Source: an uncultured Eggerthellaceae bacterium
GTDB lineage: Bacteria > Actinomycetota > Coriobacteriia > Coriobacteriales > Eggerthellaceae
Length of the DNA: 6,761 nucleotides
Assembly: GCA_934631995.1 (NCBI GenBank)
Contig: CAKTYF010000104.1
Span: forward strand, 1-6,761
Reading direction: 5' to 3'
Shown here: positions 1 through 5,890 of the stretch, piece by piece
Numbering within the stretch: position 1 is the stretch's first letter
How the letters are laid out: each line of letters opens with the position of its first letter
The notes under the pieces: model-generated
What the model saw: only the letters and a program-made list of their open reading frames with translations
What the model was told of the DNA's origin: nothing
The model's database searches: none
Position numbers and translations under genes: made by a program

Positions 1-13
1 AGGTGGGGTAATT

Positions 14-19
14 TGTCAA
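14..19 (-). promoter_or_regulatory. Perfect -35 hexamer at the window edge
   Basis: The minus strand reads TTGACA just after the lipoprotein stop codon, inside the short palindrome TTTGT-TG-ACAAA. A -10 box 17 bases on would fall outside the window, so this is only a hint of a promoter for the next gene downstream. Confidence 0.25.
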
Positions 20-28
20 CAAAACACG

Positions 29-511
29 TTAAAGGCCCTTCGCAATTTCGTCGGCAGCACGCAAGGCTTCAATGCCTTCTTTGTAATCGGCCTGAATAGC
101 AGCAAGTTTCGTGGCTGCATCGGAGGCGTTTGCTCCCCCATCGAGTCGATATGCAGCATAAGCGCGCAACGTCTCTGCCAGATTCTTTGAAGCGCCTGCG
201 TATTTCGCTTGCACTTCCTCGAGTCCTTCAGGAACGGCGAGCTTCTCAATCTCGGCCACCTGGGCATCCACCTTGTCAAGCGCCGCATAAACAGCAGTCG
301 TATCCGCTGCTGCGACCGCCTTCTTCACGTCTTCCATTTGCACGTCAATCGTGGAAAATGCCTGATGGACCGAAGTGATATACGCGCTCGCAGGCGTTGC
401 GGACGATGCCGCCGAAGAACCCGCCTGCGAAGACGTGGGCATGCATCCCGTGGCAAGCGCACCCGCCAATGCAAGTCCGCAAATAACACATGCGCCTTTT
501 CTCATATTCAT
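29..511 (-). CDS. Predicted small lipoprotein, helical, function unknown
   Basis: A 160-residue protein that I do not recognise. The N-terminus has the shape of an export signal: basic residues (Arg4, Lys5), a hydrophobic core of about residues 6-21, then Ala-Thr-Gly-Cys with Cys23. This resembles a lipobox, although Ala at -3 is weaker than the usual Leu/Val/Ile. A Ser/Ala/Thr/Pro-rich linker (about 24-44) would follow the lipid anchor. The rest (about 45-160) is rich in Ala, Glu, Lys and Asp with heptad-like spacing, suggesting a small helical bundle outside the membrane. No catalytic motif or metal-binding cluster is visible. The chosen ATG has AAAAGGAG 11 bases upstream; an in-frame ATG two codons later would be too far from it. 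It lies 200 bp after the PBP gene on the same strand, with its own predicted promoter. Sure of the gene, moderately sure of the lipidation, unsure of any role. Confidence 0.82.
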   Translation of the reverse strand: MNMRKGACVICGLALAGALATGCMPTSSQAGSSAASSATPASAYITSVHQAFSTIDVQMEDVKKAVAAADTTAVYAALDKVDAQVAEIEKLAVPEGLEEVQAKYAGASKNLAETLRAYAAYRLDGGANASDAATKLAAIQADYKEGIEALRAADEIAKGL

Positions 512-522
512 AGCTGTATTGT

Positions 523-530
523 CTCCTTTT
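523..530 (-). promoter_or_regulatory. Ribosome binding site of the lipoprotein gene
   Basis: AAAAGGAG on the minus strand, 11 bases before the ATG. The spacing is at the long end of the usual range but clearly favours the first ATG over the one two codons later. Confidence 0.6.
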
Positions 531-603
531 AAACGTTTTGGTGCATTTTAGAACAACTCTGCGCTGTTCGAAGGCGCATCGCGGAATCATCACCAAAGCG
601 TTT
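531..603. repeat. 13-bp inverted repeat bracketing the predicted -10 box
   Basis: AAACGTTTTGGTG at 531-543 and CACCAAAGCGTTT at 591-603 are inverted copies with one mismatch in 13, separated by 47 bases. The left arm contains the perfect palindrome AAACGTTT, and the right arm contains AAAGCGTTT. Both have the central CG flanked by A and T runs that is typical of LacI-family operators. The pair brackets the predicted -10 box of the lipoprotein gene. A two-site operator is one reading; a weak RNA stem after the PBP gene is another, but no T tract follows it. Confidence 0.45.
545..550 (-). promoter_or_regulatory. Candidate -10 box for the lipoprotein gene
   Basis: The minus strand reads TAAAAT here, five of six matches to TATAAT. 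It lies about 34 bases before the ATG and just upstream of the Shine-Dalgarno sequence, giving a leader of roughly 25-30 bases. The matching -35 is weak (TTCGAA with a 16-base spacer), so the promoter may need an activator or may be a false call. Confidence 0.35.
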
Positions 604-711
604 CCTTTACTATGCGGGCGGCGCGAAAACAGGGCGGCGAAGCAATGACGCACCAACCACCGCATGCTCGCAAGCGCAAAACGTCAATTGAGCAGCGAGC
701 GCACACGGCAC

Positions 712-3126
712 TTACCCGGCAACCGACACACCTTCGCCGTCATCATCACCGGGGTCATCGGCCACAGGTGCACCGCCTTCATTATCCTGGCCGCTGGGCT
801 CACCCGAACCAGAACCGCCCGGATCAGGCGTTGGCGTCGGATCAGTACCCGAACCCGGGTCGGGCGTGGGTTCAGCCGGATCGGCGCCGGAACCTGGATC
901 GGGCTTAGCGGGATCAGTCGTACCCGGCTCTGTGGGGTCGGTCGCACCCTTCTCGGGACCCTTCGAAATCACTACCACAACCACACCATCTTCCGAGGAT
1001 TGGCTGATCACCGACCCCGCTGGCACCGTGTCGCTGAACGCCTCGCGATACACCACCGTGTGCCCCGAAAGCAGCGCGCGCGCCTCTTCCTCGGTCATGC
1101 CCGTAGTGTCCTTCGGTTCAGGAAGCGAACTCGTCAACGTAAGGTCAAGGTCGGCATTCTTGAACTTTTTCGTATAGGTAGGCGCCGCCACCTTGGGGAA
1201 TTCCTGAACCGAGCGGCCCTCCATATAAGCGTTCATGAACGTGGCGAAGGCACTGCAGACCGAAATCGAACTAGGAATTTGCGCTACATTCGAAGGATCG
1301 CCCATCCACAGAGCCACCGACATCTGGGGCGTAATGCCGCAAAACCAGCTGTCTTTGTAGTTCTCGGACGTACCTGTTTTACCGGCAACAACTTGACCGC
1401 TAGAAAGCGCAGCGTCGCGACCCGTGCCTTCGTAGCTTTCAACCACCAGGCGCATAACGTCAATCGCAGCGGCGGCGATTTCCTGCTTGAGCACGCGCGT
1501 GCCCTGGGGATTCGTGTTGTCAATCACCAAGTTGCCCTTATAATCGTAGGCCTCCTGAATGCAAACGGGCTCGTAATAGATGCCGCCACTTGCAATGGTG
1601 GCATACGCGCTGGCCATTTCAAGCGGAGTCACCGAACTCGTGCCCAGTGTGAGCGCCGGTACCGCCGAAAGCTGCGACGTGATACCCAGACGATGCGCCA
1701 GCTCTACCACTTTTTCAGGTCCAATTGCGCTGATCAGGCGTGCGAAACCCGTATTCGATGACACGGCGAAGGCACGCGCGATCGATCGATCGCCGTAGTT
1801 GATGCCGTAGATGTTCTCTACGCTCCAGTCCTTGATTTTCACACGCGACGTACAGCGAATGGTGGTGTCGGGGCTAATGCCCTGCTCAAGCGCGGAGACT
1901 AGCGTGAACGTCTTGAACGACGAACCCGCCTGGCGCGCACCCTGCGTGGCCAAGTTGTACTGATTCTCGTTGTAATCTTTTCCGCCCACCAGCGCTTTTA
2001 CGTAGCCGGTGCTTGGATCGATAGCAACCAGCGCCACCGAGAACACATCGGAAACCTGGCTTTCCTTTGTGGCCGCGGCGGCTTCCGCATATTCCTGAAT
2101 CTCGGGGTCGAGCGTGGTATACACGGTCATGCCACCCTGGAAAATATCGGCAGTAGACAGGTCGTAGGAATCGTAAAGCTGCTGGCGCACGTAGCTGGCG
2201 AAATACGGGTACTTCTCCATGCCCTGCTGGGAGTTCCACGAGACTTCGAGCTCAATGGGCTGAGCCTTCGCTTCGTCTGCCTGTTCTTGCGTGATGTAGT
2301 TGCATTCCGCCATGCGATCAAGCACCACGTTGCGGCGGGCAAGCGCGTGATCAGGGTAATCGATGGGATTGTTGTACACGGGCGACTGCGGAATGCCCGC
2401 CAGAAGCGCGGCCTGAACCAGCGTAAGCTCGCTGGCTGACTTGGAGAAGTAACGCTGCGAGGCGGCCTCGATACCATTTGCGCCCTGCCCATAATTGATG
2501 GTATTAAAATACAGCAGCAGGATTTCGTCTTTCGTGAACAGGCCTTCCATCTTGAACGCGGCATACGCTTCGCGCACCTTGCGCTTGATGGTCATTTCGG
2601 TCATTTCATCAGCCAAAACGGTGTTGCGCACCAGTTGCTGGGTAATAGTGGACGCACCCGAAAAACCCTTCCCCGTAAGGTTACCCATCACAGCGCGCAC
2701 AATGCTTATGGGGTCAACGCCGGCATGCGTGTAGAAGCGCTGATCCTCCACGGCAATGGCGCCTTGCTCAACGTAATCGGCAACATCATCAAGCGAAGCG
2801 AGCGGAATACGATATTCCATTTGGAAACGCGCGAGAAGCGTGGTGTGATCGTTCGCGTACACTTCCGTATCGTGCGCGCGATTGAAGTCCTCGGCGGCAG
2901 AACAGTCAGGCATGTCGCGCAACCAATACGCGCACATGGCGCCGGCGGCAACAACGCAGACAAAAAACAGGCCCAGCAGCACCTTGAGCACACGGTGCTT
3001 CTTTTTGGGTTTCTTAGGTTTTGCGGATTTTTGAGGCAGAGAATCTCGGGGGGCAGGCATAGCGAAGCCAGGCACCCCAGACTCAAACGTTTCATCATCG
3101 TGGATCGGACGCACATGCTTTGCCAT
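712..3126 (-). CDS. Class A penicillin-binding protein (PBP1a/PonA type) with C-terminal PASTA domain
   Basis: An 804-residue bifunctional peptidoglycan synthase: it polymerises lipid II glycan strands and cross-links their peptides on the outer face of the membrane. A cytoplasmic basic N-terminus (Lys-rich at 33-45) precedes one membrane helix (about 47-68). The GT51 glycosyltransferase domain (about 90-270) shows EDQRFYTHAGVD, with the catalytic Glu127, and STITQQLVRN at 159-168. The transpeptidase domain (about 355-640) has all three penicillin-binding motifs: SSFK at 402-405 (nucleophile Ser402), SSN at 456-458 and KTGT at 583-586. One PASTA-like domain (about 661-723) follows, then an 80-residue Pro/Gly/Asp-rich tail. 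The ATG has AAGGGAGG upstream with a short 3-base gap. A promoter is predicted directly upstream, so the gene is probably transcribed alone. The full catalytic set makes the family assignment firm; which numbered PBP it is cannot be told. Confidence 0.96.
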   Translation of the reverse strand: MAKHVRPIHDDETFESGVPGFAMPAPRDSLPQKSAKPKKPKKKHRVLKVLLGLFFVCVVAAGAMCAYWLRDMPDCSAAEDFNRAHDTEVYANDHTTLLARFQMEYRIPLASLDDVADYVEQGAIAVEDQRFYTHAGVDPISIVRAVMGNLTGKGFSGASTITQQLVRNTVLADEMTEMTIKRKVREAYAAFKMEGLFTKDEILLLYFNTINYGQGANGIEAASQRYFSKSASELTLVQAALLAGIPQSPVYNNPIDYPDHALARRNVVLDRMAECNYITQEQADEAKAQPIELEVSWNSQQGMEKYPYFASYVRQQLYDSYDLSTADIFQGGMTVYTTLDPEIQEYAEAAAATKESQVSDVFSVALVAIDPSTGYVKALVGGKDYNENQYNLATQGARQAGSSFKTFTLVSALEQGISPDTTIRCTSRVKIKDWSVENIYGINYGDRSIARAFAVSSNTGFARLISAIGPEKVVELAHRLGITSQLSAVPALTLGTSSVTPLEMASAYATIASGGIYYEPVCIQEAYDYKGNLVIDNTNPQGTRVLKQEIAAAAIDVMRLVVESYEGTGRDAALSSGQVVAGKTGTSENYKDSWFCGITPQMSVALWMGDPSNVAQIPSSISVCSAFATFMNAYMEGRSVQEFPKVAAPTYTKKFKNADLDLTLTSSLPEPKDTTGMTEEEARALLSGHTVVYREAFSDTVPAGSVISQSSEDGVVVVVISKGPEKGATDPTEPGTTDPAKPDPGSGADPAEPTPDPGSGTDPTPTPDPGGSGSGEPSGQDNEGGAPVADDPGDDDGEGVSVAG
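802..945 (-). repeat. Degenerate tandem repeat encoding a Pro/Gly/Asp tail
   Basis: Residues about 728-775 of the PBP are built from imperfect units around DP-x-EP and PDPGSG (PDPGSG occurs twice, DPT/DPA/DPG repeatedly). The DNA is correspondingly repetitive, with recurring variants of GGATC and CCGGATC. Such tails after PASTA domains are usually disordered, wall-located and variable in length between strains. Confidence 0.7.
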
Positions 3127-3129
3127 AGG

Positions 3130-3137
3130 CCTCCCTT
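3130..3137 (-). promoter_or_regulatory. Strong Shine-Dalgarno of the PBP gene
   Basis: AAGGGAGG on the minus strand ends three bases before the ATG. The GGAGG core is closer than usual, but pairing through AAGG gives about seven bases. No better upstream start exists in frame. Confidence 0.65.
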
Positions 3138-3150
3138 CATTAGTAGAAGT

Positions 3151-3179
3151 ATTGTATCAAAAAGGCGGCCCGCTTTGAA
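3151..3179 (-). promoter_or_regulatory. Predicted sigma-70-type promoter of the PBP gene
   Basis: On the minus strand, TTCAAA (3174-3179, four of six to the -35 consensus) and TACAAT (3151-3156, five of six to the -10) are separated by exactly 17 bases. A start near 3144 would give an 18-base leader containing the Shine-Dalgarno sequence. The -35 lies in the loop side of the terminator that precedes it. Confidence 0.55.
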
Positions 3180-3190
3180 AGCAAGCCGCC
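3159..3190 (-). terminator. Intrinsic terminator downstream of argH
   Basis: Read on the minus strand, a perfect 6-bp stem GGCGGC/GCCGCC is extended past a two-by-two internal loop by a 4-bp GCTT/AAGC stem, and is followed directly by five T residues. This is a good rho-independent terminator. It lies about 155 bases after the argH stop codon and just ahead of the PBP start, separating the two units. Confidence 0.82.
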
Positions 3191-3242
3191 TGGTACAAGC
3201 CTATCTTTTGCCGGTATTTAACGATTTTTCAGCGGTGGCGAA

Positions 3243-3317
3243 GGTATCGGGACGCCGAGCGCGCGCATCCGGCATCCCGGCGTGCCCAGCGTCCCGATGC
3301 GCTGCGTAGGCGATACC
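3243..3317. repeat. Long GC-rich hairpin after argH
   Basis: ATCGGGACGC (3246-3255) and GCGTCCCGAT (3289-3298) are perfect 10-bp inverted copies with a 33-base GC-rich loop that contains further partial self-complementarity (GCCGGGAT and GCCGGAT). An overlapping alternative pairing joins GGTATCG (3243-3249) to CGATACC (3311-3317). It lies within 30-100 bases of the argH stop. It may stabilise the argH 3' end or aid termination; there is no T tract beside it. Confidence 0.65.
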
Positions 3318-3345
3318 CCAGCAAACACCTGGCACACGGCACCCG

Positions 3346-4752
3346 CTACGCGCCCAAAGCCGCCTGCAGCGCGGCGCTGTCGGCTGCGAACGCTTCCTGC
3401 GCTTCAGCGAGCTGAGCCTTCACCGCTTCATTACCGGTGCCGCCATACGTCGTACGCGCGGCCACAATGCTGGGCAAGTCAAGCGCGCCCGCAATATCGG
3501 CCTCAAAAAGGTCGCTTTCCGTCTTGAAATCATCCAGCGTCAAATCGGACAAGTCGCATCCGCGCTTGTCGCACAAAAGCACCAGATGCCCCACAACCTC
3601 GTGCGCCTTGCGGAACGGCATGCCCTTTTTCGCCAGGTAATCGGCCACATCGGTAGCGGCAAGATAGCCTTTTTGCGCCTGCGCCATCATCGCATCCTCG
3701 TGAATGACCATGGTGGAAATCATGCCTGCCGCGCAACGATAGCAATCCTCCAGCGTCTTTGCAGCGTCAATGACGCCTTCCTTGTCTTCCTGCAGGTCCT
3801 TGTTGTACGCCAGCGGAAGCGATTTCATGGTCACGAGCAGCGCCACCAAATCGCCGATAACGCGACCCGATTTTCCGCGAATGAGCTCGGCGAAGTCGGG
3901 GTTCTTCTTTTGCGGCATGATGGATGACCCCGTGGAGAAAGCATCGGACAGCGTGATGAAGCCGAACTCGGACGTGGACCACAGAATGATCTCCTCGCAT
4001 AAGCGCGACAAATGAATGCACGAAACGCTGCACGCATACATAAGGTCAAGCAAAAAGTCGCGGTCGGACACAGCATCCAGCGAGTTTGGAATCACGCGCG
4101 AAAAGCCCAGGTCAGAAGCAGTGGCGAAGCGGTCAAGAGGATACGTTGTTCCCGCAAGAGCAGCACTTCCCAGCGGGTTTGCATCGGCGGCTGCGGCAGC
4201 TTCTTGCAAGCGATGGAAGTCACGCGTGAGCATCCATACATATGCCAGCATGTGGTGCGAGAACAGCACGGGCTGCGCATGCTGCAAATGCGTGTAGCCA
4301 GGCAAAATAACATCGAAATGCTTCTGCGCTTGTTCCAGCAGCGCTTCGCGCAGTGTTAGATTCGCGGCCATCAGGTCATGCGCGCGCTGCTTTGCATACA
4401 AGCGCGTGTCGGTGCACACCTGGTCGTTGCGGCTGCGACCCGTGTGCAAACGCGCACCGGCGTCGCCAATGTTTTTGATCAGTTCGCTCTCGATGGACAT
4501 ATGGATGTCTTCGTTATTGATGTCGAAAACGAATTCTCCCTGGTCAATGCGCTGTTTGATATCATCCAGGCCAGCATGGATCTTCTCTTTGTCCTCTTGG
4601 CTGATAACGCCCTGCGCGGCAAGCATGGCAGAATGCGCCTTGGAACCGGCAATATCCTGCGCGTAAAGCGCCTTATCAACGGGAAGCGAAGCGCCAAAAC
4701 GCTGAGTGAACTCGCTCACGCCCTCTTCGAAACGACCTGACCAAAGTGCCAT
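3346..4752 (-). CDS. argH: Argininosuccinate lyase
   Basis: A 468-residue cytoplasmic enzyme, normal length for the family, that splits argininosuccinate into arginine and fumarate, the last step of arginine synthesis. It opens with the standard MALWSGRFEEG. The motif LHTGRSRNDQ (102-111) binds substrate, GYTHLQHAQP (152-161) carries a conserved active-site His, and the fumarase/lyase signature GSSIMPQKKNP (275-285) holds the mobile catalytic Ser (Ser276 or Ser277). The protein would be an all-helical homotetramer with active sites built from several subunits. I chose the ATG at 4752 because homologues begin there and GGAAAGGA lies seven bases upstream; an in-frame ATG at 4800 would add 16 unlikely residues over a possible operator. 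argR lies 144 bp upstream on the same strand, consistent with arginine control. A terminator follows at 3159-3190. Confidence 0.97.
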   Translation of the reverse strand: MALWSGRFEEGVSEFTQRFGASLPVDKALYAQDIAGSKAHSAMLAAQGVISQEDKEKIHAGLDDIKQRIDQGEFVFDINNEDIHMSIESELIKNIGDAGARLHTGRSRNDQVCTDTRLYAKQRAHDLMAANLTLREALLEQAQKHFDVILPGYTHLQHAQPVLFSHHMLAYVWMLTRDFHRLQEAAAAADANPLGSAALAGTTYPLDRFATASDLGFSRVIPNSLDAVSDRDFLLDLMYACSVSCIHLSRLCEEIILWSTSEFGFITLSDAFSTGSSIMPQKKNPDFAELIRGKSGRVIGDLVALLVTMKSLPLAYNKDLQEDKEGVIDAAKTLEDCYRCAAGMISTMVIHEDAMMAQAQKGYLAATDVADYLAKKGMPFRKAHEVVGHLVLLCDKRGCDLSDLTLDDFKTESDLFEADIAGALDLPSIVAARTTYGGTGNEAVKAQLAEAQEAFAADSAALQAALGA

Positions 4753-4759
4753 AATATAT

Positions 4760-4767
4760 TCCTTTCC
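4760..4767 (-). promoter_or_regulatory. Ribosome binding site that decides the argH start
   Basis: GGAAAGGA on the minus strand, seven bases before the ATG at 4752. The upstream in-frame ATGs at 4800 and 4791 have no comparable site, so the shorter 468-residue product is preferred. Confidence 0.7.
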
Positions 4768-4782
4768 TGCCGTACCTCGCCC

Positions 4783-4796
4783 GCAATTCATATTGC
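4783..4796. promoter_or_regulatory. Small palindrome upstream of argH, possible ArgR site
   Basis: GCAATTCATATTGC has perfect 5-bp arms around TCAT, 30 bases before the argH start. The minus strand contains ATATGAATT; ATATGAAT also occurs in the AT-rich tract upstream of argR (5463-5470) and resembles a half ARG box. The match is partial, so this is only a candidate operator. Confidence 0.35.
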
Positions 4797-4896
4797 GCAA
4801 GACGTTGGCCCTATCTATACTTTGTGCTTTTACATTTTGCTGCGCTTAATCCACGAACGCTTGCCTGAAAGCGAACCGTGCCCTATGCGCAACCGA

Positions 4897-5322
4897 CTAC
4901 GCGCAGAAGTCGTCGATGATTTCCTTGAGCGCCACTGCTTGCTCGGGCGTCTCTGCGACTAAAAGAATGGTGTCATCGCCCGCTACTGAACCGATAACCC
5001 CTGGTAGATGCGCTTTATCTAGCGCTTCCGCAACACCGCCCGCGCCGCCGGGGCGCGTTTTCACCACGGTAAGATTGCCCGCCGCATGCACTTCAGTGAC
5101 CAGCTCGGGCGCAACGCGACGCAGGCGCACTTCCTCGGGCAGGATGTAAAACTTTCCCGCCGCTTTCTCCAGACGTAAGTCCACGATATCGCGCGAAACC
5201 GTTGCTTGCGTGCAGTCGTAACCCGCCTGGTTGAGCAGTTGCGTCATTTCCTGCTGCGTAAACACTCGATGCTGGGTAACAAGCGCGCGAATGGCCTCTT
5301 GGCGCTGCTGTCGTTTGTTCAC
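4897..5322 (-). CDS. argR: Arginine repressor ArgR
   Basis: A 141-residue transcription factor that senses arginine and represses arginine synthesis genes, sometimes activating catabolic ones. The N-terminal winged helix-turn-helix (about 1-65) has the family recognition helix TQATVSRDI (38-46), with the Ser-Arg pair that reads the ARG box. A short linker leads to the C-terminal hexamerisation and arginine-binding domain (about 75-141), with GSVAGDDTIL (111-120) including the Asp116-Asp117 pair expected to contact arginine. Length is typical. The start codon is GTG at 5322, supported by AAAGGA seven bases upstream; no ATG fits better. It is followed after 144 bp by argH on the same strand. 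The AT-rich upstream region carries ARG-box-like sequences, so autoregulation is likely. No clear terminator separates argR from argH, so partial cotranscription is possible. Confidence 0.96.
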   Translation of the reverse strand: MNKRQQRQEAIRALVTQHRVFTQQEMTQLLNQAGYDCTQATVSRDIVDLRLEKAAGKFYILPEEVRLRRVAPELVTEVHAAGNLTVVKTRPGGAGGVAEALDKAHLPGVIGSVAGDDTILLVAETPEQAVALKEIIDDFCA

Positions 5323-5329
5323 GTGTTAT

Positions 5330-5335
5330 TCCTTT
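5330..5335 (-). promoter_or_regulatory. Ribosome binding site supporting the GTG start of argR
   Basis: AAAGGA on the minus strand, seven bases before the GTG codon. It has the same form as the site of argH and settles the choice of a non-ATG start. Confidence 0.7.
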
Positions 5336-5380
5336 CTTTACTGGGCGCTGGTCGTGCTCAAAGCGCGACGTTCGCCCTTC

Positions 5381-5406
5381 GTTCGCCAGACACTTCGCAG
5401 GCGAAC
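5381..5406. other. 7-bp hairpin in the argR leader
   Basis: GTTCGCC (5381-5387) and GGCGAAC (5400-5406) are perfect inverted copies around a 12-base loop, 59-84 bases before the argR start. If transcribed, it forms a leader stem. There is no T tract, so it is not a plain terminator. Confidence 0.4.
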
Positions 5407-5410
5407 CGTT

Positions 5411-5480
5411 AGCATTTTGCTATTCAATTTGTTTTGCATAAAAATAATGCTTTTCAACAAAAATATGAATAGAAATAAGA
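5411..5480. promoter_or_regulatory. AT-rich argR control region with ARG-box-like sites
   Basis: This tract is far richer in A and T than the rest of the window. Three 18-bp segments resemble ArgR operators. At 5434-5451, TTGCATAAAAATAATGCT has inverted GCAT/ATGC arms, like the TTGCAT-type boxes of actinobacteria. At 5463-5480, ATATGAATAGAAATAAGA matches the left half of the Gram-positive TATGAATAAAAAT box. At 5411-5428, the minus strand reads ATTGAATAGCAAAATGCT. Tandem sites 20-30 bp apart suit a hexameric ArgR. The promoter itself is not clear enough to call. Confidence 0.5.
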
Positions 5481-5514
5481 AAAAAATAAATAATTTTGCA
5501 CAAATCGCGAGATA

Positions 5515-5544
5515 GCGGAGATACCTAGATTAAAGGTATTCCGC
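5515..5544. other. 11-bp bulged hairpin upstream of argR
   Basis: The left arm GCGGA-G-ATACCT (5515-5526) pairs with AGGTATTCCGC (5534-5544) through 11 base pairs, with a single bulged G and a 7-base loop AGATTAA. No T run follows on either strand, so it is not an evident terminator. It may be an operator or part of a structured transcript. Confidence 0.5.
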
Positions 5545-5597
5545 AAAGACCCATTTACGCATGTCAAGAACCGCCCCAGCGAATCAGCGAACGCATC

Positions 5598-5660
5598 AGA
5601 GTCGGCGGGCGCGTTCCCGCGCATACGCAAATCCGCCACGCGCCGCAAGCAAATGACTCT
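5598..5660. other. Nested GC-rich palindrome in the argR-secF gap
   Basis: AGAGTC (5598-5603) and GACTCT (5655-5660) enclose GGCGG (5604-5608) with CCGCC (5633-5637), which in turn enclose GCGCG (5609-5613) with CGCGC (5618-5622) around TTCC. The three stems are coaxial in layout, except for asymmetric unpaired stretches on the 3' side. It does not fold as a tRNA. It could be a small structured RNA or a chance result of GC-rich sequence. Confidence 0.35.
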
Positions 5661-5724
5661 TTATGGCGAAAACGCACGACGATAACGGTTTGCGAGCGCA
5701 AAACAACATGGCCCCAGCACACCT

Positions 5725-5790
5725 AGGGTCACGTAGTTGAAAAACCAGGGTGTAATTCGAAGTTGTGGTAGGTTGGAAGTAAGTCATCAC
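5725..5790 (+). repeat. Left arm of long patterned inverted repeat
   Basis: This arm contains GTTGAAAAA (5736-5744), 9 variable bases, AATTCGAAGTTG (5754-5765), 5 variable bases, then GGTTGGAAGTA (5771-5781). All three blocks recur exactly, in inverted orientation and with identical spacing, at 5905-5950. A weaker match extends outward to AGGGTCACGTA at 5725-5735. Confidence 0.75.
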
Positions 5791-5890
5791 CGCAAATTGA
5801 CCTATTTTGAATCTTTTTAGGAACAGTCTCTGGTTGTGTTTTTGCGTTTCGCCAGGTCACAGCGTTGCTAAAAATTTTCTCACAAAACAT

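Noticed and set aside
664..1761. A 365-codon open frame on the plus strand
   Set aside because: It lies antisense to the PBP gene, whose catalytic motifs are complete, and its product is Arg/His-rich with no recognisable domain, as expected of a shadow frame in GC-rich DNA.
4753..4800. An upstream ATG extending argH by 16 residues
   Set aside because: The extension lacks a ribosome site, does not resemble ArgH N-termini, and would cover the palindrome at 4783-4796; the ATG at 4752 has a good site.
4886..4905. TGCGC/GCGCA hairpin at the end of argR as a terminator
   Set aside because: The stem is only 5 bp, spans the stop codon and lacks a T tract, so it is too weak to call.
4871..5409. GCGAACCGT occurring on both sides of argR (4871-4879 and 5401-5409)
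   Set aside because: A 9-base match with no further similarity around it is within chance for a window of this size, and no duplication structure supports an insertion.
5454..5648. A 64-codon minus-strand frame between secF and argR
   Set aside because: The end of the frame is the low-complexity AT-rich tract (Phe/Tyr/Ser run), there is no good ribosome site, and it overlaps the hairpins. It looks like chance.
5598..5660. Possible tRNA or other known RNA gene
   Set aside because: The stem lengths and order do not make a cloverleaf, there is no T-loop consensus, and the size does not match a known RNA that I can recognise.
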